From assembly GCF_008274695.1 (NCBI RefSeq), contig NZ_VTOU01000001.1, positions 868,001 to 932,000 on the forward strand: a stretch of DNA of 64,000 nt. Reading direction: 5' to 3'. The DNA is from Sphingomonas montanisoli (GTDB lineage: Bacteria; Pseudomonadota; Alphaproteobacteria; Sphingomonadales; Sphingomonadaceae). A program made the position numbers and the translations under genes. Below the pieces are notes generated by a model that saw only the letters and a program-made list of their open reading frames with translations, did not search any database and had not been told where the DNA came from. Shown in pieces: positions 33,739-42,393 of this stretch (the first letter of the stretch is position 1; each line of letters begins with the position of its first letter).

Positions 33739-34551
33739 TCAGGCCCGGCCCCCGATCACCGCCTGCACGGTCGACACCATCTTCGCCTTGTCCCGCTCAT
33801 TATCGAACAGGTGCTGGCCAAGGATGCCGATCGCGAACGGCGTCACCGCATTGGGAACGCGCAGCGGGCAGGCGATCGAGTCGACCTGGACGCTGTCGTT
33901 GCGCTGGCAGAGCGCGAAGCCCCGCGCGCGGATGCGGCTGACCCGGTCGATCAGTTCCTTCATCAACGACGGCGCGCGCGGGCCGATGCCGATCTCACGC
34001 GAACGATCGGCCAGTTCGATGATCTCGCCATTGCTGTGCCACGCGAGCAGCGCGCCCGAGAAATTGGTCGCCGGACGCCAGCCATCCTCGCCGTAGCAGA
34101 TCAGCTCGCGCTCGAAATCGAGTGGCTGGGTATGCCCCTGCCAGTCGCCACGCACTTCGGCGACGCTTTCGATCCAGCAGTCGTTCTGGGTGGTGAGGCA
34201 CACGGTCGCGCCGGTCTCGTCACGCAGCTTGGTCATCAGGCTGCGCAACCGGTCGCCGCCGAAAAAGCCCTGTTCGATCGCGTTGGCGGTACCGACGATC
34301 TTGTAGGACGGCGCGTAACGCTTGGTCGTGCGGTTGAAACAGAGATAGCCGCGCTTGGCGAGCGTGCGCAGGATTTCGTCGGCGCTGCTGTTGGGAATTC
34401 CAAGAGCCTCGCTGACGTCCACGGTGCGCGCGGGCGTTGCGTTGGCGGAGAAATATTCGATCACATCAAGCGCACGGAGCGCCGATTTCACGCTCGCCCG
34501 GTCGCCGGCGCCCAGCGGACGCTGCGCGGTGATCGCGGTGCATTCACCCAT
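33739..34551 (-). CDS. IclR-family transcriptional regulator
   Basis: A 270-residue IclR regulator. Residues about 22-80 form the winged helix-turn-helix (KSALRALDVIEYFSAN, SSADEILRTLAKRGYL), and the rest is the effector domain with two cysteines (TVCLTTQNDCW) near its ligand pocket. The start at 34551 has GAGAGGG 3 bases upstream; five extra upstream codons have no site. It is divergent from the crotonase operon at 34821, and the intervening 269 bases contain a TTCC-N8-GGAA dyad. It is therefore the best candidate regulator for the five such dyads in this block; that link is inference. Confidence 0.92.
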   Translation of the reverse strand: MGECTAITAQRPLGAGDRASVKSALRALDVIEYFSANATPARTVDVSEALGIPNSSADEILRTLAKRGYLCFNRTTKRYAPSYKIVGTANAIEQGFFGGDRLRSLMTKLRDETGATVCLTTQNDCWIESVAEVRGDWQGHTQPLDFERELICYGEDGWRPATNFSGALLAWHSNGEIIELADRSREIGIGPRAPSLMKELIDRVSRIRARGFALCQRNDSVQVDSIACPLRVPNAVTPFAIGILGQHLFDNERDKAKMVSTVQAVIGGRA

Positions 34552-34734
34552 GTCCCTCTCCCACATCCTAAAAAGCGGGTGGCTCTGCGGCTACCTCACC
34601 TTGGCCAATATGCTCCCCGCTCGATCGGTCTTCAAGCCGAGTCGGCGCGGGCCCCACGACTATATGCCGCTACATTCCGCGCTTTTTCCGCCCCCGTTTG
34701 GGGGTAGGATCGACAGCCGAAAGAGCGGCCGGGA

Positions 34735-34750
34735 TTCCGCAGGGCCGGAA
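34735..34750. promoter_or_regulatory. TTCC-N8-GGAA dyad, site B
   Basis: TTCCGCAGGGCCGGAA, extended by matching bases to GATTCCG-N6-CGGAATC (34733-34752). It lies between the divergent IclR gene and the crotonase operon, 70 bases before the crotonase start, an autoregulatory position. Confidence 0.6.
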
Positions 34751-34820
34751 TCGACGGCACGAGCCGTGCGGGCGCCGATCCCGCATGGCTATCAGGCGGG
34801 CAACGAGCAGGAGCGCAGCC

Positions 34821-35633
34821 ATGGAAGACGTCATTCTCTACGAAGTCGCGGATCGCATCGCGACGATCACGCTGAACCGCCCCGAACAGCGCAACGCGCA
34901 GGATCAGCCCTTCCTCGAACTGCTCGACTCGCTGTGGACGAAGGCGGCCGAGGACAAGGAGGTGAAGGTCATCGTCCTGCGCGCCAACGGCCCCCACTTT
35001 TCGGCCGGGCACGATCTTTCGGAGAGCGAGGCGAACGCCAAGAGCTATGCCGAGATCAGCGGCGATTTCCGCAAGACCGGCCTGCTCAACCTGCACAATT
35101 GGGAGGCGAAGCATTATCTCGGCTTCTCGCGCAAATGGCGCGACGTGCCGAAGCCGTCGATCGCCGCCGTCCAGGGTGCATGCATCGCGGGCGGCCTGAT
35201 GCTCGCCTGGCCGTGCGACCTGATCGTCGCGGCGGACAATGCGAAATTCAGCGATCCGGTGGTCCGCATGGGGATCGGCGGCGTCGAATATCACGCCCAC
35301 ACCTGGGAAGTCGGCGCGCGCAAGGCGAAGGAGATGCTGTTCACCGCGGGCGCGCTCGACGCGGCCACCGCCGAACGTCTGGGCATGGTCAATCGCGTCG
35401 TCCCCACCGATCAGCTGTGGGCCGAGGTCGACAAGCTCGCGCAGCAGATCGCCAAGATGCCGCCCCACGCGCTCGCAATGGCCAAGCGCGCCGTCAACGT
35501 CACCACCGACATCATGGGGCAGCAGTCGGCGCTCCAGGCGTGCTTCGACATCCACCAGCTCGGCCACGCCAGCGCGCTCGTCCAGAACGACTACATGGTC
35601 CTGATGGGCCTCGAGGAATTGAAGAAGGCATGA
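34821..35633 (+). CDS. Enoyl-CoA hydratase/isomerase family protein
   Basis: A 270-residue crotonase. Motifs in order are LNRPEQRNAQD, the oxyanion-hole segment HFSAGHDLSE, and GACIAGGLMLAWPCDLIVAA, then DPVVRMGIGGVEYHAH in place of the usual PEINLGLIPG, as in a common actinobacterial/sphingomonad subgroup. Hydration of an enoyl-CoA is the default expectation. The start at 34821 has AGGAG 7 bases upstream; in-frame codons back to 34698 cover site B and are rejected. It overlaps the next crotonase by ATGA, so the two are coupled and probably catalyse consecutive steps or form a complex. Confidence 0.92.
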   Translation: MEDVILYEVADRIATITLNRPEQRNAQDQPFLELLDSLWTKAAEDKEVKVIVLRANGPHFSAGHDLSESEANAKSYAEISGDFRKTGLLNLHNWEAKHYLGFSRKWRDVPKPSIAAVQGACIAGGLMLAWPCDLIVAADNAKFSDPVVRMGIGGVEYHAHTWEVGARKAKEMLFTAGALDAATAERLGMVNRVVPTDQLWAEVDKLAQQIAKMPPHALAMAKRAVNVTTDIMGQQSALQACFDIHQLGHASALVQNDYMVLMGLEELKKA

Positions 35634-36454
35634 GCGACACGCCCCTTCTCCACACGCTCGACAAGGGCGTCCTGACCCTCACGCTCAACCGGCCCGACCG
35701 GCTGAACGCAATGACCAGCCAGATGATCGATGGCCTGCGCGAGCAGCTCGAACGCGCGAACCTCGACGCGGCGATCCGCGCGGTGGTCATCACCGGCGCG
35801 GGGCGCGGCTTCTGCGCGGGGCATGATCTGAGCGGCGTCGACGCGGCCGCGTGGGAATTGCGCGCGTCGGACGATGCGCCCGACGCCCCGATCCGGCTCG
35901 ACATGCTCGCCGCCAAGCTGATCCGCGATGCGGAGATCTTCGCTTTGATCCGCGGCATGGGAAAACCGGTGATCGCGTCGCTGCGCGGCCCCGTCGTCGG
36001 CAGCGGCCTGATCCTCGCCGCCGCGTGCGACCTGCGCATCGTATCGACCACCGTCATGTTCCGGGGCGGCTTCGTCTCGGCCGGGCGCTGCGGCGATCCG
36101 GGGGGCAGCTATCTCATCACCAAGATCGTCGGCCCCGCCGCCGCCCGCGCGCTCTACCTGCTCGACGAAAAGATCGACGCGCAGCGCGCGCTGACGATCA
36201 ACCTCGCGACCCAGGTCATCGACGATACCGAACTCGACGCCCACGTCGCTGCCCTCGCCGCCGAAATGGCCGCGGGCCCGACGATGGCTTATGCCGGCAT
36301 CAAGCGGAACCTGATCACCGCCGAGACGGCCAATTACAGCGACCTCATCGCGAACGAAGCCATCACCAACGTCGCCGCCAGCATGTCCCACGACGGCAAG
36401 GAAGCCGCCGCCGCCTTCATGGAGCGCCGGGCGCCGGTATTTTTGGGACGGTGA
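35630..36454 (+). CDS. Enoyl-CoA hydratase/isomerase family protein
   Basis: A 274-residue crotonase coupled to the previous one by ATGA. It shows LNRPDRLNAMTSQM, GRGFCAGHDLSG and GPVVGSGLILAAACDLRI, followed by FRGGFVSAGRCGDPGGSYLITKIVG. The acidic residues usual in the second active-site loop are replaced (V, R), which suggests an activity other than simple hydration, such as isomerisation or hydrolysis. Second and last gene of the operon; a hairpin half-repeat follows its stop. Confidence 0.9.
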   Translation: MSDTPLLHTLDKGVLTLTLNRPDRLNAMTSQMIDGLREQLERANLDAAIRAVVITGAGRGFCAGHDLSGVDAAAWELRASDDAPDAPIRLDMLAAKLIRDAEIFALIRGMGKPVIASLRGPVVGSGLILAAACDLRIVSTTVMFRGGFVSAGRCGDPGGSYLITKIVGPAAARALYLLDEKIDAQRALTINLATQVIDDTELDAHVAALAAEMAAGPTMAYAGIKRNLITAETANYSDLIANEAITNVAASMSHDGKEAAAAFMERRAPVFLGR

Positions 36455-36462
36455 CCCCTACA

Positions 36463-36487
36463 ATCCTCCCCCACCAGGGGGGAGGAT
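36463..36487. repeat. Half-unit of the CCTCCCCC palindromic repeat
   Basis: ATCCTCCCCC and GGGGGGAGGAT around ACCA. It stands between the crotonase operon and the next rightward operon, directly before TTCC-N8-GGAA site C, and probably terminates the crotonase transcript. Confidence 0.7.
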
Positions 36488-36494
36488 GAGGATG

Positions 36495-36510
36495 TTCCGT
36501 ATCGCCGGAA
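36495..36510. promoter_or_regulatory. TTCC-N8-GGAA dyad, site C
   Basis: TTCCGTATCGCCGGAA, with five-base arms TTCCG/CGGAA, 77 bases before the start of the EthD-like gene. Confidence 0.6.
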
Positions 36511-36587
36511 GCCCCCGCACCGCGCATTTCGGCCGCTCCGTGGGATCGCTACCCAGCGGTACAAATCATCGAAATAGGAGCGGGAAC

Positions 36588-37391
36588 ATGGGTGTCAGCG
36601 AAGACCGTTACAGCAAGCCGGATCTGCCGCGCGCGGATCGGCCGATCCGGGTGGGGTCGCTGCTCTACACCATCGTGAACCCGCGTGCCGGCTATGAGGT
36701 CGCCTACAACCGCTGGTACGAGCGCGACCATTTCTACAGCGGCTGCATGATTGGCGAATATCAGTTCGCGGGCGGCCGTTATGTCGCGACCAAGGATTGC
36801 AAGGCGCTGCGCTATGGCGGCGGGCAGCCGGGCGATATCGATCCCGCCAAGGGCAGCTATATCGCGATCTACTGGGTGCTCGACGAGCATCATGACGACT
36901 GGAACGCGTGGGCGACCAAGCAGGTCAACTATCTCCACTCGAACGGCCGCATGTTCCTCGAGCGCGACCATGTCCACACCGGCCTCTATCGCTATGCCGG
37001 CGAGTTCAACGCGCCGGGCAGCACGATGCCGCTCGAACTCGCGCTCGACCGCCATTATGCCGGCATCGCCACCCTGAAGCTCGAACTCGCCGAGGGCGTC
37101 ACCGTCGACAAGGTGCGCGACTATCTCGCGGCCAACCCCTGCCCCGGCGACGTCGCGCTGATCGCCGATCCGCTGCCGCTGCTGGGCGACAGCCCCAAGG
37201 ACGTGCCGGTCGGATCGGGCGAGCATGTCGTGCTCGTCTATTTCTCGATCGAGGATCCGCGCGAAGTGTGGGCCGAGCGTTATGCGCCGCTGGGCAAGGC
37301 GTTCGCCGATGCCGGCCTCGGCCGCGTCAGCTTCGCGTCGCCCTTCCTGTCGACGATCCCCGGCACCGATACCTACACGGATCAGCTGTGA
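36588..37391 (+). CDS. Hypothetical protein with two Dabb/EthD-like halves
   Basis: A 267-residue soluble protein, family not firmly recognised. The N-terminal part (residues 20-150) resembles a dimeric alpha-beta barrel: LLYTIVNPRAGYEV, then YNRWYERDHFYSGCM, the helix-and-strand arrangement of EthD-like proteins. A second, weaker repeat of the fold runs from about 195 to the end (HVVLVYFSIEDPREVWAERY). Such proteins assist oxygenases or act as cofactor-free monooxygenases and isomerases. AGGAGCGGGAAC precedes the start. It is first in a four-gene operon and its stop overlaps the GTG start of the next gene. Confidence 0.7.
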   Translation: MGVSEDRYSKPDLPRADRPIRVGSLLYTIVNPRAGYEVAYNRWYERDHFYSGCMIGEYQFAGGRYVATKDCKALRYGGGQPGDIDPAKGSYIAIYWVLDEHHDDWNAWATKQVNYLHSNGRMFLERDHVHTGLYRYAGEFNAPGSTMPLELALDRHYAGIATLKLELAEGVTVDKVRDYLAANPCPGDVALIADPLPLLGDSPKDVPVGSGEHVVLVYFSIEDPREVWAERYAPLGKAFADAGLGRVSFASPFLSTIPGTDTYTDQL

Positions 37392-38176
37392 ACGTCGGCC
37401 CCCTGCTCGACGGCAAGACCGTCGTCATCAGCGGCGTCGGCCCCGGCATGGGGCAGCAGCTGGCGAAACTGTGCGCCGAACAGGGGGCGAAGCTCGTCCT
37501 CGGCGCGCGATCGGCCGAGTTCCTGAACAAGGTGCTCGGCGAGGTCGAGGCGCTGGGGGCGGAGGCGATCGCGGTCCCCACCGACGTCGCCGATCCCGCC
37601 GCGTGCAAGGCGCTGATCCAGGCGGCCGTCGATCGCTTCGGCGGCATCGACGGTCTGGTCAACAGCGCCTATCGCCACGAGGTCGGCCTCTTCGCCGAGT
37701 CCGATCTGCAGGCGTGGCGCAAGGCGTTCGACGTCACCTTCTGGGGTGCGCTCGAATTGATGCAGGCCGCGATCCCGCATCTGGAAAAAAGCAAGGGCGC
37801 GATCGTCAACGTCAGCACGCTCAGCACGCGCATCCCGACCGTGGGCCTGGGCGGCTATGGCATCCCGAAGGCCGCGCTCGACATGGCAACCCGCCAGCTC
37901 GCGACCGAGCTGGGCGGCCGCGGCATCCGCGTCAACGGCGCGCTGATGGGCTGGATGGATGGCGAGCCGATGCGCCACGGCTTCGACGATCGCGCCAAGG
38001 CACGCGGCAAGACGCCCGAGCAATGGACTGCGGAGCTCAACGCTATGATCCCGCTGGGTCGGATGCCCACCGACGAGGAATGCGCGCGATCGGTGGTCTT
38101 TTTCCTGTCCGAATGGGCCGCCCCCGTCACGGGCGCGCTGCTGATGGTCAATGGCGGCCAATATACCAACCCATGA
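37388..38176 (+). CDS. Short-chain dehydrogenase/reductase (GTG start)
   Basis: A 262-residue classical SDR starting at GTG 37388, which overlaps the previous stop (GTGA). The cofactor motif is SGVGPGMG (residues 17-24), a variant of TGxxxGxG. The NAG motif appears as VNSAYRHE, unusual because the glycine is replaced. The catalytic pair is YGIPK with the serine in VSTLSTR. The C-terminus MVNGGQYTNP is regular. Probably oxidises a hydroxyl or reduces a ketone in the pathway encoded by this operon. Confidence 0.9.
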   Translation: MNVGPLLDGKTVVISGVGPGMGQQLAKLCAEQGAKLVLGARSAEFLNKVLGEVEALGAEAIAVPTDVADPAACKALIQAAVDRFGGIDGLVNSAYRHEVGLFAESDLQAWRKAFDVTFWGALELMQAAIPHLEKSKGAIVNVSTLSTRIPTVGLGGYGIPKAALDMATRQLATELGGRGIRVNGALMGWMDGEPMRHGFDDRAKARGKTPEQWTAELNAMIPLGRMPTDEECARSVVFFLSEWAAPVTGALLMVNGGQYTNP

Positions 38177-38188
38177 TACGGACCCTTC

Positions 38189-38614
38189 ATGCCGCCCTAT
38201 GAAATCGCGATAGACGAAGGCGAATGGGCCGGCTGGTCGAGTTCGCGCGGCGATCCCTTCGCCGACGGCACCGGCCCCTTCTACCACCGCGTCGAAAATG
38301 ACGCGGTGGTCTGCGCGATGCGGGTCGAGCCGCGCCATCTGAACGGCGGCGGCGCGTTCCACGGCGGGGCGATGATGACCTTCGCCGATTACTGCCTGTT
38401 CGCGCTCGCGGGCGCGCTGGGCGATCCCCACACCGTCACCGTCTCTCTGCGCGGCGACTATCTCGGTTCGGTCCCCGGCGGCGCGTTGCTGACCGCCAAA
38501 GGGGAGTTGACGCGGCGGACGCGCAGCATGAGCTTCCTGCGGGGACTCGTCACCGCCGAAGACCAATCCGTTTTCGCCTTCGACGGCATATTGAAGCGCG
38601 CTGGAGGCCAATGA
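38189..38614 (+). CDS. PaaI-type hotdog thioesterase
   Basis: A 141-residue hotdog-fold protein. The segment LNGGGAFHGGAMMTFADYCL (residues about 50-69) is the PaaI-type pattern N-G-x-x-H-G-G followed by the D on the long helix, and the final strands (GELTRRTRSMSFLRGLV) complete the fold. It should hydrolyse an acyl-CoA in the cytoplasm, perhaps rescuing CoA from a dead-end thioester of the pathway. It has only a weak ribosome site and overlaps the MFS start by ATGA, so translation is probably coupled to its neighbours. Confidence 0.88.
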   Translation: MPPYEIAIDEGEWAGWSSSRGDPFADGTGPFYHRVENDAVVCAMRVEPRHLNGGGAFHGGAMMTFADYCLFALAGALGDPHTVTVSLRGDYLGSVPGGALLTAKGELTRRTRSMSFLRGLVTAEDQSVFAFDGILKRAGGQ

Positions 38615-39921
38615 TGCACGGACTCGCCAAAGCCCCGATGAGCACCAAGCGCGCGGGCTTCATGCTCGGCCTGATGACGCTGATCTACGTCCTCAACTAT
38701 ATCGACCGGCAGATCATCACGATCCTGCAGGAACCGATCAAGCATGAGTTCGGGCTGGCCGACTGGCAGCTGGGCGTGCTGACGGGCGCCGCGATCAGCC
38801 TGTTCTACACCGCCGCCAGCCTGCCGATCGCGCGCTGGATCGATCGCGGCGTCAATCGCGTGAAACTGATCGCGTCGATCACCGCCCTGTGGAGCCTGCT
38901 GACCGCCTTGTGCGGCCTGAGCCAAAGCTTCATCCAGTTCGTGATCGGCCGCATGGGCGTGGGCGTGGCCGAGGCCGGCTTCGCCCCCGCCGCCCATTCG
39001 CTGCTGTCGGACATGTTCCCCGAACGCCGTCGCCCGATGGCGATGGCGCTGCTCGCGCTCGGCATCCCGTCGGGCATCATGCTGGGGCTGTCGATCGGCG
39101 GCACGGTGGCGCAATGGTATAATTGGCGCGTCGCCTTGTTCATCGTCGGCCTGCCGGGCCTGCTCGTCGCGCTGATCTACTATCTCGTCGCGCGCGAGCC
39201 CGAGCGCGGCGCCAGCGAACATTATCCGATCGCGACGGCGGACGGTCCGGAGGGGCTGATCGCCGCGATGAAGATCCTCGTCCGCCGCCCGGCCTATGTG
39301 CAGGTGCTGCTGGCGACGGGCACGTCGGCGCTGGTCAGCACCGGCATGCTCGCCTGGACCCCGTCCTTCCTGATCCGCGCGCACGGCCTGACCTTGCAGG
39401 AGGCGGGCATCGGCCTGGGCATCGTCACCGGCATCGCCGGGCTGCTCGGCACGTCGCTGGGCGGGTGGCAGGCGACGAAGTTCGGCGCGAAGGGCATGTA
39501 TGCGATGCTGCCGATCCCGATCGTGGCGCTCGGCCTCACCATCCCCACCTTCATCACCACGCTGTTCATCGCCGACGGGACGACCGCTCTGTGGGTGTCG
39601 ATCATCCCGATCTCGATGACCTATGTGTGGAGCGCACCGTCGATCGCTCTGGTCCAGAACCTCGCCCCCGTCCGCATCCGCGCGACCGCGAGCGCGATCT
39701 ACATGATCATCGCCAATGTCGTCGGCATGGCCGCCGGCCCGATGTTCACCGGCATATTGAGCGACATCCTGACCAGGCGGCTCGGCAGCGAGGCCGAAGG
39801 GTTGCGCTGGGCGATGACGATCACCGCGGCTTTGATGGTCTGGGCGATGGTCCACTGGACGCTGGCGATGCGCAAGCTGCGCGCGGCGCAGGATCGCGGC
39901 GAGCTGGTGGTGGCCGCATGA
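38611..39921 (+). CDS. MFS transporter, spinster-like
   Basis: A 436-residue carrier with about 12 hydrophobic segments. TLIYVLNYIDRQIITILQ at the first helix is the spinster-like signature, and GRMGVGVAEAGFAPAAHSL marks helix 4. GGAGG lies just upstream; a second ATG follows immediately. Last gene of the operon that starts at 36588, so it likely imports or exports a compound handled by the SDR and thioesterase. Confidence 0.92.
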   Translation: MMHGLAKAPMSTKRAGFMLGLMTLIYVLNYIDRQIITILQEPIKHEFGLADWQLGVLTGAAISLFYTAASLPIARWIDRGVNRVKLIASITALWSLLTALCGLSQSFIQFVIGRMGVGVAEAGFAPAAHSLLSDMFPERRRPMAMALLALGIPSGIMLGLSIGGTVAQWYNWRVALFIVGLPGLLVALIYYLVAREPERGASEHYPIATADGPEGLIAAMKILVRRPAYVQVLLATGTSALVSTGMLAWTPSFLIRAHGLTLQEAGIGLGIVTGIAGLLGTSLGGWQATKFGAKGMYAMLPIPIVALGLTIPTFITTLFIADGTTALWVSIIPISMTYVWSAPSIALVQNLAPVRIRATASAIYMIIANVVGMAAGPMFTGILSDILTRRLGSEAEGLRWAMTITAALMVWAMVHWTLAMRKLRAAQDRGELVVAA

Positions 39922-39939
39922 CCCTTCCGCCCCCGGCCC

Positions 39940-39955
39940 TTCCGTCACCATGGAA
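39940..39955. promoter_or_regulatory. TTCC-N8-GGAA dyad, site D
   Basis: TTCCGTCACCATGGAA, 88 bases before the CoA ligase start and just after the MFS stop. The right arm has T instead of C before GGAA. Confidence 0.55.
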
Positions 39956-40042
39956 CCCATCTGGGGGTTGCTTGCCCTGGGCTGTGCAGACGACGAAGGG
40001 CACCCACATAGGTGCGGACTCTAGCGGGCTGGCGAGACTGAG

Positions 40043-41527
40043 ATGACCGAGCAATTTATCGAGAATATCCGCAACGTCCTCGCGACGCGCGCCGATGGTC
40101 GGGGGATCGAGTATCGCGGGCAATGGTCCACCTGGGGCGAAGTCGGCGCCTTCGGCCAGAAGATCGAGGCCGCGCTCGAAGCCGCAGGCGCGTCGCGTCA
40201 GGGCCGCATCGCCTTCATCATCCACAATCGCGCCGCCCATGCCGCCGCGCTGACTGGCCTGCTCGCGCACCGCCGCGCGGCCAGCTTCATCTATCCGATC
40301 GCCGCGCCCGTGCAGATGGCCGAGACGCTGCGCGATCTGCGCCCCGTCGCGATCATCGCCGATGTCGACGACTGGACGAAGGTGAGCGAGGTCGCCACCG
40401 AGATCGGCGCGGCCGGCATCATCCTCGACGGGATCGACAAGGATCCGCGCCTCGAAGGCACGTCCAACGTCCCCGCCGACATCCTCGACGCGGCCTTGAG
40501 CTTCGAGGAAGCCGCCGTCGAAGTGCTGTCGAGCGGCACGACCGGCGCGCCCAAGCGCATCCCGATGCCCGCGCGCATCCTCGATCGCGCGGCGCTCAGC
40601 GCGCCGGGCGCCGAGACCGAAGGCGACCAGCCGGTCCAGATCAGCGTCTGGCCGCTGTCGGGCGTCGGCGGCCTCTGCCTGTTCGCGGGCAGCGCGGCGA
40701 CCGGCACCCCGCTGGTCCTGCTCGATCGCTTCAACGTCGCGGAATTCGTCGCGGCCGTGAAGCGGCACCAGCCGCCCAGCCTCGGCCTCTCGCCCACTGC
40801 CGTCACGATGCTGCTCAACGGCGAGTTCGATCCCAAGGATCTCGCCAGCGTGAAGGGCATCTTCGGCGGTTCGGCGCATCTCGATCCCGATATCCAGGAC
40901 CAGTTCGAGGCGAAGTTCGGTATCCCGATCTACTGGGCGATGGGCGCGACCGAATTTTGCGGCACGATCATCCGCTGGACCCCCGCGATGCGCGCCGAAG
41001 TCGGCAATTCGAAGCGCGGCAGCATCGGCACCGCCATGCCGGGGATCGAACTGCGCGTCGCCGACGTCGATACCGGGGCGGTCCTGCCCACGGGTGAGAC
41101 GGGCGTGATGGAGGTCTTCTGCCCCCAGATCCGCCCCGATTGGGTGCGTACCACCGATCTCGTTGCGATCGATCCCGACGGCTACGTTTTCCACAAGGGG
41201 CGCAGCGACGGCGCGATCGTCCGCGGCGGCTTCAAGATCCTGCCGGAAAAGATCATCGAGGTGCTGCGGTCGCACCCCGCCATCGCCGATGCCTCGGTCG
41301 TCGGCCTGCCCGATGCGCGGCTGGGCGCGGTGCCGGTCGCGGCGGTCGAGTTGAAGAATGGCATGACGACCACGCCAGCCGAGCTGTCCGACTATATCCG
41401 CAATGCGCTGGCGCCCACCTATGTGCCCACCGCGATCCGCATCGTCGACGCGTTGCCGCGCACGCCCTCGCTCAAGCCCAGCCTGCGCGATGTGCGCGCG
41501 CTGTTCGAGGACGCGCCGGTAGCCTGA
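40043..41527 (+). CDS. AMP-dependent acyl-CoA synthetase with altered C-terminal motif
   Basis: A 494-residue adenylate-forming enzyme. The phosphate loop is SSGTTGAPKR (residues 163-172). A GATEFCG, a GVMEVF and HKGRSDGAIVRGGFKILPEKI follow in the normal order. The N-terminal domain is about 20 residues shorter than the enzyme at 14721. The C-terminal lysine motif normally reads P-x-x-x-x-G-K; here it is TPSLKPSL (L477-K478), so the glycine is lost but the lysine kept. Weak ribosome site. It is followed after 22 bases by an SDR gene, and TTCC-N8-GGAA site D precedes it. Activation of a pathway acid is expected. Confidence 0.88.
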   Translation: MTEQFIENIRNVLATRADGRGIEYRGQWSTWGEVGAFGQKIEAALEAAGASRQGRIAFIIHNRAAHAAALTGLLAHRRAASFIYPIAAPVQMAETLRDLRPVAIIADVDDWTKVSEVATEIGAAGIILDGIDKDPRLEGTSNVPADILDAALSFEEAAVEVLSSGTTGAPKRIPMPARILDRAALSAPGAETEGDQPVQISVWPLSGVGGLCLFAGSAATGTPLVLLDRFNVAEFVAAVKRHQPPSLGLSPTAVTMLLNGEFDPKDLASVKGIFGGSAHLDPDIQDQFEAKFGIPIYWAMGATEFCGTIIRWTPAMRAEVGNSKRGSIGTAMPGIELRVADVDTGAVLPTGETGVMEVFCPQIRPDWVRTTDLVAIDPDGYVFHKGRSDGAIVRGGFKILPEKIIEVLRSHPAIADASVVGLPDARLGAVPVAAVELKNGMTTTPAELSDYIRNALAPTYVPTAIRIVDALPRTPSLKPSLRDVRALFEDAPVA

Positions 41528-41549
41528 ACAATCATAAGGGAGAGGGACT

Positions 41550-42353
41550 ATGGCCGCAGCGATTTTCGGTCTCGAAGGCAAGAAGGCGATCGTCGTCGGC
41601 GGTGGCCGCGGCATGGGTGAGAGCAGCGCGAACTTCCTGGCCGAAGCCGGCTGCGACGTCGCGGTGCTCGACGTCGATGAAGGCCGCGCCCAGCACGGCG
41701 CCGATGAAGTCACCAAGCGCGGCCGCAAGGGCATTGCGATCGTCGCCGACATGCTCGACGCCACGTCTGCCCGCGACGCGATCAAGCGCGCGGAAGAGGC
41801 GCTGGGCGGGCTCGACATCCTCGTCACCATCGTCGGCCAGGCGATCTTCAAGCCGCTGTTCGACCTCACCGACGAAGAGTGGGACTTCGATCAGAACCGC
41901 AACCTGCGCTACGCCTATGTCACCGCGACCACGGCCGCCAAGTCGATGATCGATCGCAAGGTCGACGGCCGGATCGTGTGCATCGCATCGATGGACGGCA
42001 TCATGGGATCGCCCTTCCACGCGGCCTATGGCGCGGCGAAGGCGGGCCTGATCAGCCTGGTCAAGTCGATGGCGGCCGAATGGGGCCGCAGCGGTATCCG
42101 CGTGAACACGGTCGTCCCCGGATCGATCGCCACCCCGCGCCTGCCCGACAATGATTCGATGCGCGCGATCCTCGATCAGAGCCCGCTCCCGATCGGCCGT
42201 TCGGGCACCACCGACGAGATCGGCAAGGCCGTCCTGTTCCTAGCCTCCGACATGTCGAGCTACACGACGGGCTCGGCGGTTCTGGTCGACGGCGGCTGGA
42301 ACGCGAGCAACATCTTCGACCCCCGCATCGTGGCGGTGAAGAAGACGCTCTAA
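41550..42353 (+). CDS. Short-chain dehydrogenase/reductase
   Basis: A 267-residue classical SDR with GGGRGMGE cofactor motif near residue 17, VTIVGQAIF in place of the usual NNAG, catalytic YGAAK with the serine in IASMDG, and the terminal VDGGWNASN. AGGGAGAGGG precedes the start. Second gene after the CoA ligase, and probably its partner as a hydroxyacyl-CoA or alcohol dehydrogenase. It converges on the zinc alcohol dehydrogenase gene, separated by a perfect hairpin. Confidence 0.92.
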   Translation: MAAAIFGLEGKKAIVVGGGRGMGESSANFLAEAGCDVAVLDVDEGRAQHGADEVTKRGRKGIAIVADMLDATSARDAIKRAEEALGGLDILVTIVGQAIFKPLFDLTDEEWDFDQNRNLRYAYVTATTAAKSMIDRKVDGRIVCIASMDGIMGSPFHAAYGAAKAGLISLVKSMAAEWGRSGIRVNTVVPGSIATPRLPDNDSMRAILDQSPLPIGRSGTTDEIGKAVLFLASDMSSYTTGSAVLVDGGWNASNIFDPRIVAVKKTL

Positions 42354-42360
42354 CCTACCG

Positions 42361-42384
42361 ATCCTCCCCCGCCAGGGGGAGGAT
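42361..42384. terminator. Perfect hairpin between convergent genes (half-unit of the CCTCCCCC repeat)
   Basis: ATCCTCCCCC (42361-42370) and its exact complement (42375-42384) with a GCCA loop, between the stops of the SDR and the alcohol dehydrogenase. Strong stem without T-run; it likely acts as a shared terminator and is also one of the dispersed half-repeats. Confidence 0.65.
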
Positions 42385-42393
42385 CAAGGAACA

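Noticed and set aside
33739-34551. Assigning the IclR regulator as PcaR/PobR-type
   Set aside because: There are no protocatechuate or hydroxybenzoate genes nearby, and the effector cannot be read from sequence.
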